Assembly (NCBI RefSeq): GCF_001005725.1 | Contig: NZ_LBIC01000005.1 | Span: forward strand, 484,001-548,000 | Origin: Sphingobium chungbukense | GTDB lineage: Bacteria; Pseudomonadota; Alphaproteobacteria; Sphingomonadales; Sphingomonadaceae | DNA length: 64,000 bases | Reading direction: 5' to 3' | Shown here: positions 44,557-52,954 of the stretch, one piece after another | Numbering within the stretch: position 1 is the first letter of the stretch | Layout of the letters: the number at the start of each line of letters is the position of its first letter | The notes under the pieces: model-generated | Told to the model about the DNA's origin: nothing | Databases searched by the model: none | The model's input: only the letters and a program-made list of their open reading frames with translations | Program-made: the position numbers and the translations under genes

Positions 44557-46691
44557 GCCCGGACCTGCCGCTGCGCCCGGCGCAGGGCGAGGCCGCCAAG
44601 GCCGAGCGCCAGGAACAGCAGCCCCTGTCCGATCAACCCGACATAGCCGGTGGCGGTCTGGGGCAGGTCCATGGCTTCGGCTTCGCCCGCAGGCTGCACG
44701 CCACCCGGTTTTGCCGCCTTCGCCGCCTGTCCGCCGAACAGGACATCGAAATCCCAGCCGGCGGGAAGCAACAACGGCAGTTCCTCGCGGGTCAGGTTTA
44801 CGCCTTCCGGACGCGCGGGGGTTTCGTCGATGGCGACCAGGCTGGTCTGGCTGGTGACGAGGCTGTAGGCGAGGCCGATCCGGGCAATGGCTTCATCGGT
44901 GGTGGCGTCATTGGTTTCGCCTGCCCAGCGTGCAGCCTCCACATCGGCGATGCGGCGATTGGCCCAGAGTTTGGCGACGGCGGGACTGTCGATCGCGTCC
45001 GACAGGTCGACGCTCTGCGACCAGGGTCTGCCGTCGATCAGGCCGGAGACGGTGAGCTTGCCTGACAGTCCCTCATTTTGGGCCTTGCCCTTGCCCAGCA
45101 ACACCAGCGGTTCCCCGGCATAGAGATCGGGCAGGCGCCGCGGCGTCAGATCGAGGGGGGCGCCCTCCAAGCGGACCTTCAGGTCGCGCACCACCGGCGC
45201 CTTCAGGCGATCCAGCAGGGCGGTCATCTTCGCGGCGACATCCTCGCCCGAGCCGACATTGGTGAAGGTGCCACGCCCCGCTTCGGCCGTGCGGCGCATC
45301 AGATATTGATTGGGCGCGGAGCCGATGCCGATCATGAAGATGCGGCTGCGTCCACCCTTCGCCGCAATGGTGGCCATCATCTCCTTTTCATTGGAGATGT
45401 TCCCGTCGGTCAGGAACAGCACCTGGCGGACATAATGGCTGTCATCGGGCGTGTTGTCCTCCAGCGCGGCGGTCAGGGCTGGCAGCATTTCGGTGCCGCC
45501 ATCGGCCTCCAGCCCCTGAGTGAAGCGGCGACCCAGCGCGATCTGGTCGGGCGAGGCGGCGACGCTTTCGTGGAACAGCCGGGTCATGCTGTCGTCGAAG
45601 CGGATGATGTTGAACCGGTCCTGGGGGCGCAGCGTGCCGAGCGCGTAGAGCAGGCTGTCCTTGGCGGCGTCCATCGATGCGCCGCCCATGGAGCCGCTAT
45701 TGTCGATCACGAAGGTCATGTCGCGCGGCGGCGCATCACGGTTCGCGGTCGTGGCTGGATCGCGGCGGGGCGGGGTGATGGCAGCCATCAGATAGGCCTC
45801 GCCCTCGTGCCGTTCGCGGAACAGGCCGATGGTGGGATCGGCATTGGCGGAGCGCCAGCGCAGTTCAAAATCGCGATCGGCGGGGACCTGGCCGTCGGCA
45901 AGGCGGATCGTCCGGGTTTCGGCGCCATCGCGGTCGATGGCGATGCGGTGGTAGGGGCTGATGAGATTGGCAGGTTTGAAGCCCGGGGCGAGATGGACGG
46001 TGATGGAGACCGGATTGATGCCCTTGCCCAGCGCGGGATGGGCGAGCGGGGCGCTGACATTGGCGGCGTCGGCAGCGGGCGTCTGCGCCGGGATGTAGCG
46101 GGTGCCGACCACCAGCGGCAGGCGCAGCGCATATTCGCCGCCCAGTTGCCGCACCGGCGCCTGATATTCGATGGCGATCAGCACGGTTTCGCCCGGTCCC
46201 ACATTAGCAACGCTGTTGCGGAACAGGTTGGGCCGTTCGGATTCGACCAGCGCCGCTTTTTTGCCATCGTCACGCGCCTTTTCGTAAAGGGCGCGGGCTT
46301 CCTCGCGGCGTTTGATATGGCCGATGATGACACGCTGCCCGACCACCATCTTCAGGCTGTCGACCGCACCGTCGTCGGGCAGGGGATAGAGATAGCTTGC
46401 CTCCATCCACTGACTGCTGCCGTTGCGGAACGCCTGGGTGACGCGGACGCGGGCGATCTGGCCGCTGACGGTCACGTCCATGTCGGTGCCGAGGCGCATG
46501 GCTGGCATGGCGTTGGCCACCCCCTTGCCGCGCAGCATCAGCGTGCCGCTGCCGATCGCGTCGGGATCGGCCTCCACATCCGACGCGCAGAGGCGGTCGG
46601 TCAGGAAGATGAGGGCGAGGAGGCCGAGCATCAGTGTCAGGCCGAGCATCAGCCTGTGCCGTGACCGACGGGGGAGGGGAAAGGCGGGCAT
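44553..46691 (-). CDS. Sortase target protein with VIT and VWA domains
   Basis: A 712-residue exported protein. After an N-terminal membrane helix come a VIT domain (VSGQIARVRVTQAFRNGSSQWMEASYLYPLPDDGAVD) and a VWA domain with an intact metal site (TFVIDNSGSMGGASMD). The C-terminus has the sorting signal LPQTA, a hydrophobic helix and a basic tail (RRAQRQVRA), which is the substrate layout of class GN sortases. AGGAG lies before the ATG at 46691; the longer extension overlaps the XRE gene promoter. Marine and soil proteobacteria carry this pair; the surface role is unknown. Confidence 0.92.
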   Translation of the reverse strand: MPAFPLPRRSRHRLMLGLTLMLGLLALIFLTDRLCASDVEADPDAIGSGTLMLRGKGVANAMPAMRLGTDMDVTVSGQIARVRVTQAFRNGSSQWMEASYLYPLPDDGAVDSLKMVVGQRVIIGHIKRREEARALYEKARDDGKKAALVESERPNLFRNSVANVGPGETVLIAIEYQAPVRQLGGEYALRLPLVVGTRYIPAQTPAADAANVSAPLAHPALGKGINPVSITVHLAPGFKPANLISPYHRIAIDRDGAETRTIRLADGQVPADRDFELRWRSANADPTIGLFRERHEGEAYLMAAITPPRRDPATTANRDAPPRDMTFVIDNSGSMGGASMDAAKDSLLYALGTLRPQDRFNIIRFDDSMTRLFHESVAASPDQIALGRRFTQGLEADGGTEMLPALTAALEDNTPDDSHYVRQVLFLTDGNISNEKEMMATIAAKGGRSRIFMIGIGSAPNQYLMRRTAEAGRGTFTNVGSGEDVAAKMTALLDRLKAPVVRDLKVRLEGAPLDLTPRRLPDLYAGEPLVLLGKGKAQNEGLSGKLTVSGLIDGRPWSQSVDLSDAIDSPAVAKLWANRRIADVEAARWAGETNDATTDEAIARIGLAYSLVTSQTSLVAIDETPARPEGVNLTREELPLLLPAGWDFDVLFGGQAAKAAKPGGVQPAGEAEAMDLPQTATGYVGLIGQGLLFLALGLGGLALRRAQRQVRA

Positions 46692-46818
46692 GGGTTCGCT
46701 CCTGTTCAAGGGAGCCTTTCCCATAGGGACCCGCCATGCCGGACAACCATCGGCAGACCATGCCGCTTTCCGCCGGAAGATGTGGAAGCGTCCGGGAAGA
46801 CTTGACGGCTCGTCCGGT

Positions 46819-46848
46819 TTTGTGCGCATTTGTGCGGACTTGTGGGGA
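46819..46848 (+). repeat. Three 10-bp phased direct repeats upstream of the XRE gene
   Basis: TTTGTGCGCA, TTTGTGCGGA and CTTGTGGGGA follow one another with exact 10-bp spacing just before the ribosome site of the XRE regulator, and in the gap to the divergent sortase-target gene. Same-face spacing suits cooperative binding of a regulator. Confidence 0.55.
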
Positions 46849-46857
46849 AGGGAAAGC

Positions 46858-47580
46858 ATGGCGGATCAGGACGATGCGGTCGCGGCCCGTCTGCGCGAGG
46901 AACTGGCGCGGCGGCGCATGTCGCGCCAGGCGTTGGCGGACATGGCGCGGATCAGCCTCTCAACGCTGGAAAAGGCGCTGTCGGGCAGTCGCCCTTTCAC
47001 GCTTTCCACCATCGTCCGGATCGAGGAAGTGCTGGGCGTGCCGTTGCGTTCAGCCCATCAGGCGGTGGGCGGCCGCGATCTCGCGCCGGAGCATATGGGC
47101 GCCTATAGCCGCGCCGCCGTGCACTGGATCGAACAGGATTATGTGACCTTGCGCGCCAGTTTCGGGACGCTGGGCGCGGTGATCGCCTATCGCACCCGTA
47201 TCGCCTGGAATGAGGCGGCGGGGTATCTGAGCTTTGCGGAAGCCGACCGGGCCGATGGCGCCTTCGCCCAAACGGGCCATGTATCCATGCCCAATCTGTC
47301 GGGCCATATCTATCTGGCGACGAACGAATCCGGGCAGCATCGACTGATCATCCTCGGGCGGCCGACCCGCGACGGACAGATGTTCGGCCTGTTGACCACG
47401 CTTCAAGCCGGGGCGGGATCGCAGCTCGTGCCGGTAGCCTGTCCGGTGGCCTTCGTGCCACAGGCGCAATTGGCGGGTCTCGTCATGGGTGTGACGAGGC
47501 CGGACGATTCGATGTTCGGCACCTGCAAAGCCATTCTCGACCGGGCCTTGCAGGATGATTTCTGTCGTTGGCGTCAATAG
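46858..47580 (+). CDS. XRE-type helix-turn-helix transcriptional regulator
   Basis: A 240-residue protein with an N-terminal XRE helix-turn-helix (about residues 8-62: LREELARRRMSRQALADMARISLSTLEKALSGSRPFTLSTIVRIEEVLG) and a C-terminal domain of about 160 residues rich in beta strands (YVTLRASFGTLGAVIAYRTRIAWNEAAGYLSF, NLSGHIYLATNESGQHRLIILGRP), perhaps ligand-binding. GGGGAAGGGAAAG precedes the ATG. It is divergent from the sortase-target operon with a 166-bp gap, so it may control it, itself or both. Convergent with the LysR gene. Confidence 0.85.
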   Translation: MADQDDAVAARLREELARRRMSRQALADMARISLSTLEKALSGSRPFTLSTIVRIEEVLGVPLRSAHQAVGGRDLAPEHMGAYSRAAVHWIEQDYVTLRASFGTLGAVIAYRTRIAWNEAAGYLSFAEADRADGAFAQTGHVSMPNLSGHIYLATNESGQHRLIILGRPTRDGQMFGLLTTLQAGAGSQLVPVACPVAFVPQAQLAGLVMGVTRPDDSMFGTCKAILDRALQDDFCRWRQ

Positions 47581-47581
47581 G

Positions 47582-48514
47582 TCATTCCGGCGGCAGATGC
47601 CGTTTCAATCCAGGGGGGATCGGCCAGCTCCATTCTTCGTAAATCGCCGCGACGCTGCCGACCATGGTCGCCAGATGGGGCGAGTGATCGTCCTTCCGGT
47701 GGCTCATGATGATCGGCGAAACCGCCCTTTGGGCCAGTTCGCGGAATGCCAGATCGCGCCTGCCCATCAGGTGGATAGAGGAGGGGACGATGCAGATGCC
47801 GTCCTCCGCCGCCACCAGGCCGAGCGCGGTCTGCAATTCGCGCACCTCATGCACGGCGGCGGGGGCCACGCCATGGTCGTGCAGGAGCGACAGCACCTGA
47901 TCGGCATAGCTGGGCCGGGGTTCGCGCGGGTAGACGATCACCGCTTCATCGGACAGGGCGGTAAGGTCGATCGGTCCGTCGTTACGGAGCAGCCGGTGGG
48001 CAAGGGGAAGGGCGGCGACCAGTTCCTCCTCGCGCAGCACTTCGCGTTCGATGGCGGAGTCCTCGAACCGCAGGCGCCCGAACCCGACGTCGATGCGGCC
48101 TTCCTTGAGCGCGGCCATCTGTTCGATGCTCATCATCTCGACGAGGTTGAGGTCGACATCGGGCGCCGCCTTCCGGAAATGGCGGATGATGTCGGGCAGG
48201 CGGGCAAAGAGTACCGATGGCACGAAGCCGACGACGAAGCGCGGGCGGTTGGCATTGACGAAACCGCGCATCGCCTCCTTCAACTCCTCCAATCGGCGCG
48301 TGACCTGGACGGCATGTTCGTAGAACAGGCGTCCGGCGTCTGTCAGAGTCATGGGGCGGGCGTCGCGGTCGAAGAGGGTGGCCCCGACCTCCTGCTCCAA
48401 TTGCTGGATCTGTCGGCTGAGCGGCGGTTGAGCCATATGGAGCCGATCGGCCGCCCGGCTGAAATTACGCTCCGCCGCGACGGCGAGGAAATAGCGTAAC
48501 TGGCGTATATCCAT
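47582..48514 (-). CDS. benM: LysR-type regulator of ben genes (BenM/CatR-like)
   Basis: A 310-residue LysR protein with N-terminal helix-turn-helix [50 protein letters not shown], close to BenM, CatM and CatR, which respond to benzoate and cis,cis-muconate. The effector domain follows ([24 protein letters not shown]). The ATG at 48514 is used; an in-frame TTG five codons upstream lies in the operator. It is divergent from benABCD, and perfect ATAC-N7-GTAT operator sequence lies between. The symbol is by analogy of context. Confidence 0.85.
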   Translation of the reverse strand: MDIRQLRYFLAVAAERNFSRAADRLHMAQPPLSRQIQQLEQEVGATLFDRDARPMTLTDAGRLFYEHAVQVTRRLEELKEAMRGFVNANRPRFVVGFVPSVLFARLPDIIRHFRKAAPDVDLNLVEMMSIEQMAALKEGRIDVGFGRLRFEDSAIEREVLREEELVAALPLAHRLLRNDGPIDLTALSDEAVIVYPREPRPSYADQVLSLLHDHGVAPAAVHEVRELQTALGLVAAEDGICIVPSSIHLMGRRDLAFRELAQRAVSPIIMSHRKDDHSPHLATMVGSVAAIYEEWSWPIPPGLKRHLPPE

Positions 48515-48519
48515 ATATA

Positions 48520-48534
48520 ATACCTTCAAGGTAT
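48520..48534. promoter_or_regulatory. BenM/CatM-type operator, site 1
   Basis: ATACCTTCAAGGTAT is a perfect match to the ATAC-N7-GTAT recognition sequence of BenM/CatM and lies 6 bp upstream of the divergent regulator start, suited to autorepression and to ben activation. Confidence 0.8.
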
Positions 48535-48564
48535 GGAACTGGACCCAGTTAGTCTTTCACAGGT

Positions 48565-48579
48565 CAACCTTCAAGGCAT
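48565..48579. promoter_or_regulatory. BenM/CatM-type operator, site 2 (imperfect)
   Basis: CAACCTTCAAGGCAT keeps the inner ACCTTCAAGG of site 1, 45 bp away centre to centre, and lies 27 bp before benA. Two sites of unequal quality are usual for BenM. Confidence 0.6.
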
Positions 48580-48605
48580 ATTCCTTCCACCGAAGGAGAG
48601 TATGC

Positions 48606-49958
48606 ATGGATATGATCGATCGCATCGCCGGCGCCGTTGTCGAGGACCCGGCCAGGGGAATCTATCGCTGCCGCCGGGATGTCTTCACCGATCCCGCATT
48701 GTTCGACCTGGAAATGAAGCATATTTTCGAGGGTAATTGGGTGTTTCTGGCGCATGAAAGCCAGATTCCGGAGCCCAATGACTATTTCACGACCTGGATC
48801 GGCCGCAAACCCGTCGTCGTCACGCGCGACAAGGGCGGTGAACTTCATGCGCTGATCAATGCTTGTGCGCATCGCGGCGCGATGCTGTGCCGTCGGAAAC
48901 ATGGCAACAAGGGCAGCTTCACCTGTCCCTTCCATGGCTGGACCTTCAACAATGGCGGCAAGTTGCTGAAGGTGAAGGACGGTAAGACCGGCGACTATCC
49001 GGGCTCGTTCAACACCGAAGGGTCGCATGACATGACCCGGCTGGCGAAGTTCGAAAATTATCGCGGCTTCCTGTTCGGCAGCCTCAACGCTGACGTCCCC
49101 TCGCTGGAGGAGCATCTGGGCGGGGCACGAGCGGTGATCGACCAGATTGCCGATGCCGCGCCCGAAGGTCTGGAAGTGCTGCGTGGCAACAGTTCCTATA
49201 CTTTCGACGGCAATTGGAAGTTGCAGATGGAAAATGGCGCCGACGGCTATCATGTCAGCTCTGTCCACTGGAATTATTCAGCGACCATGGGCCGCCGCAA
49301 CTATGAGGCGGAAGGCACGCGCACGGTCGACGCCAATGGCTGGTCCAAGAGCGTCGGCGGCGTCTATGCCTTCGAGAACGGGCATATCCTGCTCTGGACC
49401 AATCTGCTCAATCCCGAAGTGCGGCCGATCCATGCGCATGCGCAGGAACTGGAGGCCCGGCTGGGCAGGGAGCGTGCGGCGCCGATCGTCGGCCAGACCC
49501 GTAATCTCTGCCTCTATCCCAATGTCTACCTGATGGACCAGTTTTCCACGCAGATCCGCGTCGTGCGGCCGATCAGCGTCGATAAGACCGAAGTCACCAT
49601 CTACTGTTTCGCGCCCAAGGGGGAGAGCGCGGCCGAACGGACCCTGCGCATCCGCCAATATGAGGATTTCTTCAACGTCAGCGGCATGGGCACGCCGGAC
49701 GATCTGGAGGAATTCCGCGCCTGCCAGACCGGCTATGCCGGGGCGGACGATCTGTGGAACGACCTGAGCCGCGGTGCGGTGCACTGGATCGATGGGCCGG
49801 ATGAAAATGCGCTGGCTACGGGCTTGAAGCCGATCCTCAGCGGCGATCGCAGCGAGGATGAAGGGCTGTTCGTGCGCCAGCATGAATATTGGGCGCAGGC
49901 CTTGATCGCAGCGATCCGCCAGAGTGAAAGTGCCGAGCGGATGGGAGAAGCGGCATGA
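48606..49958 (+). CDS. benA: Benzoate 1,2-dioxygenase alpha subunit
   Basis: A 450-residue Rieske oxygenase large subunit. Rieske ligands are in [31 protein letters not shown] (C-x-H and C-x-x-H), and the catalytic iron site in [17 protein letters not shown]. The C-terminal half has [37 protein letters not shown] as in BenA. GAAGGAGAG precedes the ATG. Converts benzoate to its cis-diol together with BenB and BenC. An anthranilate or toluate dioxygenase is a less likely alternative; the following benD gene favours benzoate. Confidence 0.93.
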   Translation: MDMIDRIAGAVVEDPARGIYRCRRDVFTDPALFDLEMKHIFEGNWVFLAHESQIPEPNDYFTTWIGRKPVVVTRDKGGELHALINACAHRGAMLCRRKHGNKGSFTCPFHGWTFNNGGKLLKVKDGKTGDYPGSFNTEGSHDMTRLAKFENYRGFLFGSLNADVPSLEEHLGGARAVIDQIADAAPEGLEVLRGNSSYTFDGNWKLQMENGADGYHVSSVHWNYSATMGRRNYEAEGTRTVDANGWSKSVGGVYAFENGHILLWTNLLNPEVRPIHAHAQELEARLGRERAAPIVGQTRNLCLYPNVYLMDQFSTQIRVVRPISVDKTEVTIYCFAPKGESAAERTLRIRQYEDFFNVSGMGTPDDLEEFRACQTGYAGADDLWNDLSRGAVHWIDGPDENALATGLKPILSGDRSEDEGLFVRQHEYWAQALIAAIRQSESAERMGEAA

Positions 49959-50455
49959 GCACGCTCGCCCGCATCACGCTGGAGCAGGTCGCGGCCTTTC
50001 TCTATCGCGAGGCCCGTCTTCTGGACGATCGCCAGTGGGAAGAATGGCTGGCCTGCTATTCGCCCGAGGCCATGTTCTGGATGCCGGCCTGGGACGATGA
50101 CGACGAGTTGGTGGACGATCCGCACAGCCATATCTCGCTGATCTACTATCCCAATCGCGAAGGGTTGGAGGATCGGGTCTTCCGCATCAAGACCGAACGG
50201 TCGAGCGCCAGCATGCCCGAACCGCGCACCTGTCATTTCGTCAGCAATGTCGAAATCATCGGCCAGCAGGGCGAAACCGTCGATCTGCGCTTCAACTGGC
50301 AGACGCTCAGTCATCGCTACAAGAAGACGCAAAGTTTCTTCGGCACATCCTTCTACACGGTCGATTTCGGTGGGGAAACGCCCCTGATCACCTCGAAGAA
50401 GGTCGTTCTGAAGGACGATTATATCCACCAGGTCATCGACATCTACCACATCTGA
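49955..50455 (+). CDS. benB: Benzoate 1,2-dioxygenase beta subunit
   Basis: A 166-residue NTF2-fold subunit of the ring-hydroxylating dioxygenase. It contains [89 protein letters not shown] overlap with the benA stop couples the two. It supports trimer structure rather than catalysis. Confidence 0.93.
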   Translation: MSTLARITLEQVAAFLYREARLLDDRQWEEWLACYSPEAMFWMPAWDDDDELVDDPHSHISLIYYPNREGLEDRVFRIKTERSSASMPEPRTCHFVSNVEIIGQQGETVDLRFNWQTLSHRYKKTQSFFGTSFYTVDFGGETPLITSKKVVLKDDYIHQVIDIYHI

Positions 50456-50532
50456 CCGGTGCTTTTGATCATCGCATTTTCCGGGCCGCTGACTTTCAGC
50501 CTGCTTGAAGATGTTCGGATGGGAGAGAAACC

Positions 50533-51555
50533 ATGAGCTTTCGCATAGCCCTGAATTTCGAAGACGGCGCCACCCGCATCATCGATTGCAACGATGGCGA
50601 GAAGGTGCTGGACGCGGCCTATCGCCACAAGATCAACCTGCCGATGGACTGTTCCGACGGCGTGTGCGGCACCTGCAAATGCCATTGCGAGCAGGGCAGC
50701 TATGATCTGGGCGACGACTATATCGAGGACGCGCTCACCGAAGACGAGGCGGCGGAAGGCATGGTCCTCACCTGCCAGATGGTGCCGTCCTCCGACTGCG
50801 TGGTTCAGGTGCCGGTGCCGTCATCGGCCTGCAAGCTGGCGCCCGCGGGGTTCGATGCGGCCATTGCGTCCGTCGAACTGGTGTCGGACAGCACCATCCT
50901 CCTCAAGCTGGACCTGGACGATCCGGAAAAGCTGGCCTTCCTGCCCGGCCAATATGTGAACCTGGCCGTGCCCGGCACGGGGGAGAGCCGCGCCTACAGC
51001 TTCAGCTCCAGGCCGGGCGCGGAGCAGGCGAGCTTCCTTATCCGCAACGTTCCCGGCGGGCTGATGAGCGGCTGGCTGACGAGGCAGGCAAAGGGGGGCG
51101 ACCGGATGCGCTTCGTCGGTCCCAATGGCAGCTTCTTCCTTCGCGACGTCACGCGGCCGCTGGTCATGTTGGCGGGCGGGACCGGCCTCGCGCCGTTGCT
51201 TTCGATGCTGGAGGTGCTGGCCGATAGGGGCACCGACCAGCCGATCCGCCTGATCTATGGCGTGACCCATGACGGCGATCTGGTCGAGATCGAGCGGATC
51301 GAGGCACTGAGCCGGCGGTTGCCGACGATGAGTTGGGCCGCCTGCGTCGCCGACGAGGCAAGCGCGCATCCGCTCAAGGGCTATGTCACCCATCATCTGA
51401 CCGACGAGCATCTGAACGCGGGCGATTGCGACGTCTATCTGTGCGGCCCGCCGCCGATGGTCGAGGCGGTCAGGCAGTTCTTCAAGCAAAAGGGCGTGGA
51501 ACCGGCCCACTTCCATTATGAGAAGTTCGCCGCCAGCGAGCCGGTGCCGGCATGA
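50533..51555 (+). CDS. benC: Benzoate 1,2-dioxygenase electron transfer component
   Basis: A 340-residue reductase with an N-terminal plant-type [2Fe-2S] ferredoxin (MDCSDGVCGTCKCHCEQG), an FAD domain (SRAYSFSSRPGAEQASFLIR) and an NAD domain (LVMLAGGTGLAPLLSMLEVLADRG, DVYLCGPPPMVEAVRQFF). The ferredoxin-first order is class IB, as in BenC, in contrast to the class IA reductase at 18099. Starts 77 bp after benB with GGGAGAGAAACC before the ATG. Confidence 0.93.
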   Translation: MSFRIALNFEDGATRIIDCNDGEKVLDAAYRHKINLPMDCSDGVCGTCKCHCEQGSYDLGDDYIEDALTEDEAAEGMVLTCQMVPSSDCVVQVPVPSSACKLAPAGFDAAIASVELVSDSTILLKLDLDDPEKLAFLPGQYVNLAVPGTGESRAYSFSSRPGAEQASFLIRNVPGGLMSGWLTRQAKGGDRMRFVGPNGSFFLRDVTRPLVMLAGGTGLAPLLSMLEVLADRGTDQPIRLIYGVTHDGDLVEIERIEALSRRLPTMSWAACVADEASAHPLKGYVTHHLTDEHLNAGDCDVYLCGPPPMVEAVRQFFKQKGVEPAHFHYEKFAASEPVPA

Positions 51556-52328
51556 TCTTCGCGGGACGCTTTGCGGGCAAGGCCATGGTCGTGACCGGCG
51601 CGGCGCAGGGGATTGGCCGGATGGTCGCCCTGCGTGCCGCTGCCGAGGGCGCCAGGGTGCTGCTGGTCGACCGGGCCGAATTCGTGGCCGATGTCGCGGC
51701 GGAAGCCGATGGCGAGGCATTCGGCTTCGTCGCCGATCTGGAGACATATGAAGGCGCGAGGGCCGCCATGGCGGCCGCGGGGGAGCGTTTCGGGGGCATC
51801 GACATCTTGATCAACAATGTCGGCGGGGCCATACGGATGCGACCCTATACCGCGTTCGAACCTGCGCAGATCGAGGCGGAGGTGCGCCGATCGCTCTTCC
51901 CGACGCTCTGGTGCTGTCATGCGGTGCTGCCCTATATGCTGGAGCACCGGAAGGGCACGATCGTCAACGTCTCCTCCAATGCCACGGGCGGGATCAACCG
52001 CGTGCCCTATTCGGCGGCCAAGGGCGGGGTGAACGCCATCACCCGGAGCCTGGCCATGGAATATGCGTCAGCTGGCATCCGCGTCGTCGCCACCGCGCCG
52101 GGCGGCACCGCTGCGCCCGAACGCCGCGTGCCGCGCAACCCGGACGGCAACAGCGCGCAGGAAGAGGCCTGGATGTCCGATGTGGTGGAGCAGGTCACGC
52201 AATCCAGCTTCATGAAGCGCTATGGCACGCTGGAGGAGCAGGCGGGGCCGATCCTGTTCCTGGCCTCGGACGAGGCGAGCTATGTCACCGGCAGCGTCCT
52301 GCCGGTCGCGGGCGGCGATCTGGGCTGA
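51552..52328 (+). CDS. benD: 1,6-dihydroxycyclohexa-2,4-diene-1-carboxylate dehydrogenase
   Basis: A 258-residue short-chain dehydrogenase that turns the benzoate cis-diol into catechol and CO2 with NAD. It has TGAAQGIGRMVALRAAAEGARVLLVDR, NNVGGAIRM, the catalytic Ser in NVSSNATGGINRVPYSAAKGGVNA (Tyr and Lys in YSAAK) and the C-terminal LASDEASYVTGSVLPVAGGDLG. ATGA overlap with benC. Last gene of the operon; it converges on the ParB-like gene with only 2 bp between stops. Confidence 0.92.
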   Translation: MIFAGRFAGKAMVVTGAAQGIGRMVALRAAAEGARVLLVDRAEFVADVAAEADGEAFGFVADLETYEGARAAMAAAGERFGGIDILINNVGGAIRMRPYTAFEPAQIEAEVRRSLFPTLWCCHAVLPYMLEHRKGTIVNVSSNATGGINRVPYSAAKGGVNAITRSLAMEYASAGIRVVATAPGGTAAPERRVPRNPDGNSAQEEAWMSDVVEQVTQSSFMKRYGTLEEQAGPILFLASDEASYVTGSVLPVAGGDLG

Positions 52329-52330
52329 AG

Positions 52331-52954
52331 CTATTCCACGCTTCCGGCCCAGCCGGGGAGATGCGCCGCGTCCCGCGACCGCGCCAGGGTCAGCGCCTTG
52401 CCAAGACAGGCCTGGAACCCTTCGGCGAGGCGCGAAGGCTTGATCCGCTGGCGCAGGAAATTGGCCCAGAGAAATTCGGAATAGAGAATATCCACCTTGG
52501 CATAGCCCCCAGCACGCCGCAGTTCCCCTGCGAGCGAGCGATAAGGATCGTCCGTCAGCTTGCCGATATGCTTGGGCAACGCGTCATAGTCCTGCCGCCG
52601 CCCCTTCCCGTCGAAGGGATGGAGCCAGTTGCGGTTGTCCATATAGGTCAGGAACGCGCTGGGCGTGAGATGCCCCAGATCGGCCACCACGCTGACCAGC
52701 ACATGGATCACGCCCTCGTCATGCAGGGCGCGGGCGAGATGGTGATGATCGACCATCCAGCGCCGACCCTTCGGACCGATCACCACCGGGATCATGTGGC
52801 GGCCCAGGAAATCGGGCCGGTCGCGATCCGCGCGGACGCTCCATTCATGGCGCTTGCGCGCCACTTCGATCAGGCCGACGGTCATCTGGGTGGGGCGCAA
52901 CTCGGCCAGTTCGACCGAATGCAGCAGGGGTTCCGGAACGACATGCGGCATCAT
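52331..52954 (-). CDS. ParB-like nuclease-fold protein (ParBc_2 type)
   Basis: A 207-residue protein. It opens MMPHVVPEPLLHSVELAELRPTQMTVGLIEVARKRHEW, has the motif RWMVDHHHLARALHDEG that resembles ParB/Srx-type nucleotide-binding loops, and ends in RDAAHLPGWAG. This matches the family annotated as putative ParB-like nuclease, which is not a partition protein. It starts in an ATGA overlap with the SulP gene stop, so it is translated with the transporter. Role unknown. Confidence 0.7.
   Translation of the reverse strand: MMPHVVPEPLLHSVELAELRPTQMTVGLIEVARKRHEWSVRADRDRPDFLGRHMIPVVIGPKGRRWMVDHHHLARALHDEGVIHVLVSVVADLGHLTPSAFLTYMDNRNWLHPFDGKGRRQDYDALPKHIGKLTDDPYRSLAGELRRAGGYAKVDILYSEFLWANFLRQRIKPSRLAEGFQACLGKALTLARSRDAAHLPGWAGSVE

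Noticed and set aside
48606..50455. Anthranilate dioxygenase (antAB) instead of benAB
   Set aside because: The operon includes a cis-diol dehydrogenase (benD), which anthranilate dioxygenase does not need, and the operator matches BenM boxes.
52331..52954. Plasmid partition protein ParB implying a plasmid origin
   Set aside because: The protein is the short ParBc_2 type, there is no parA or parS neighbour, and it is coupled to a transporter gene.
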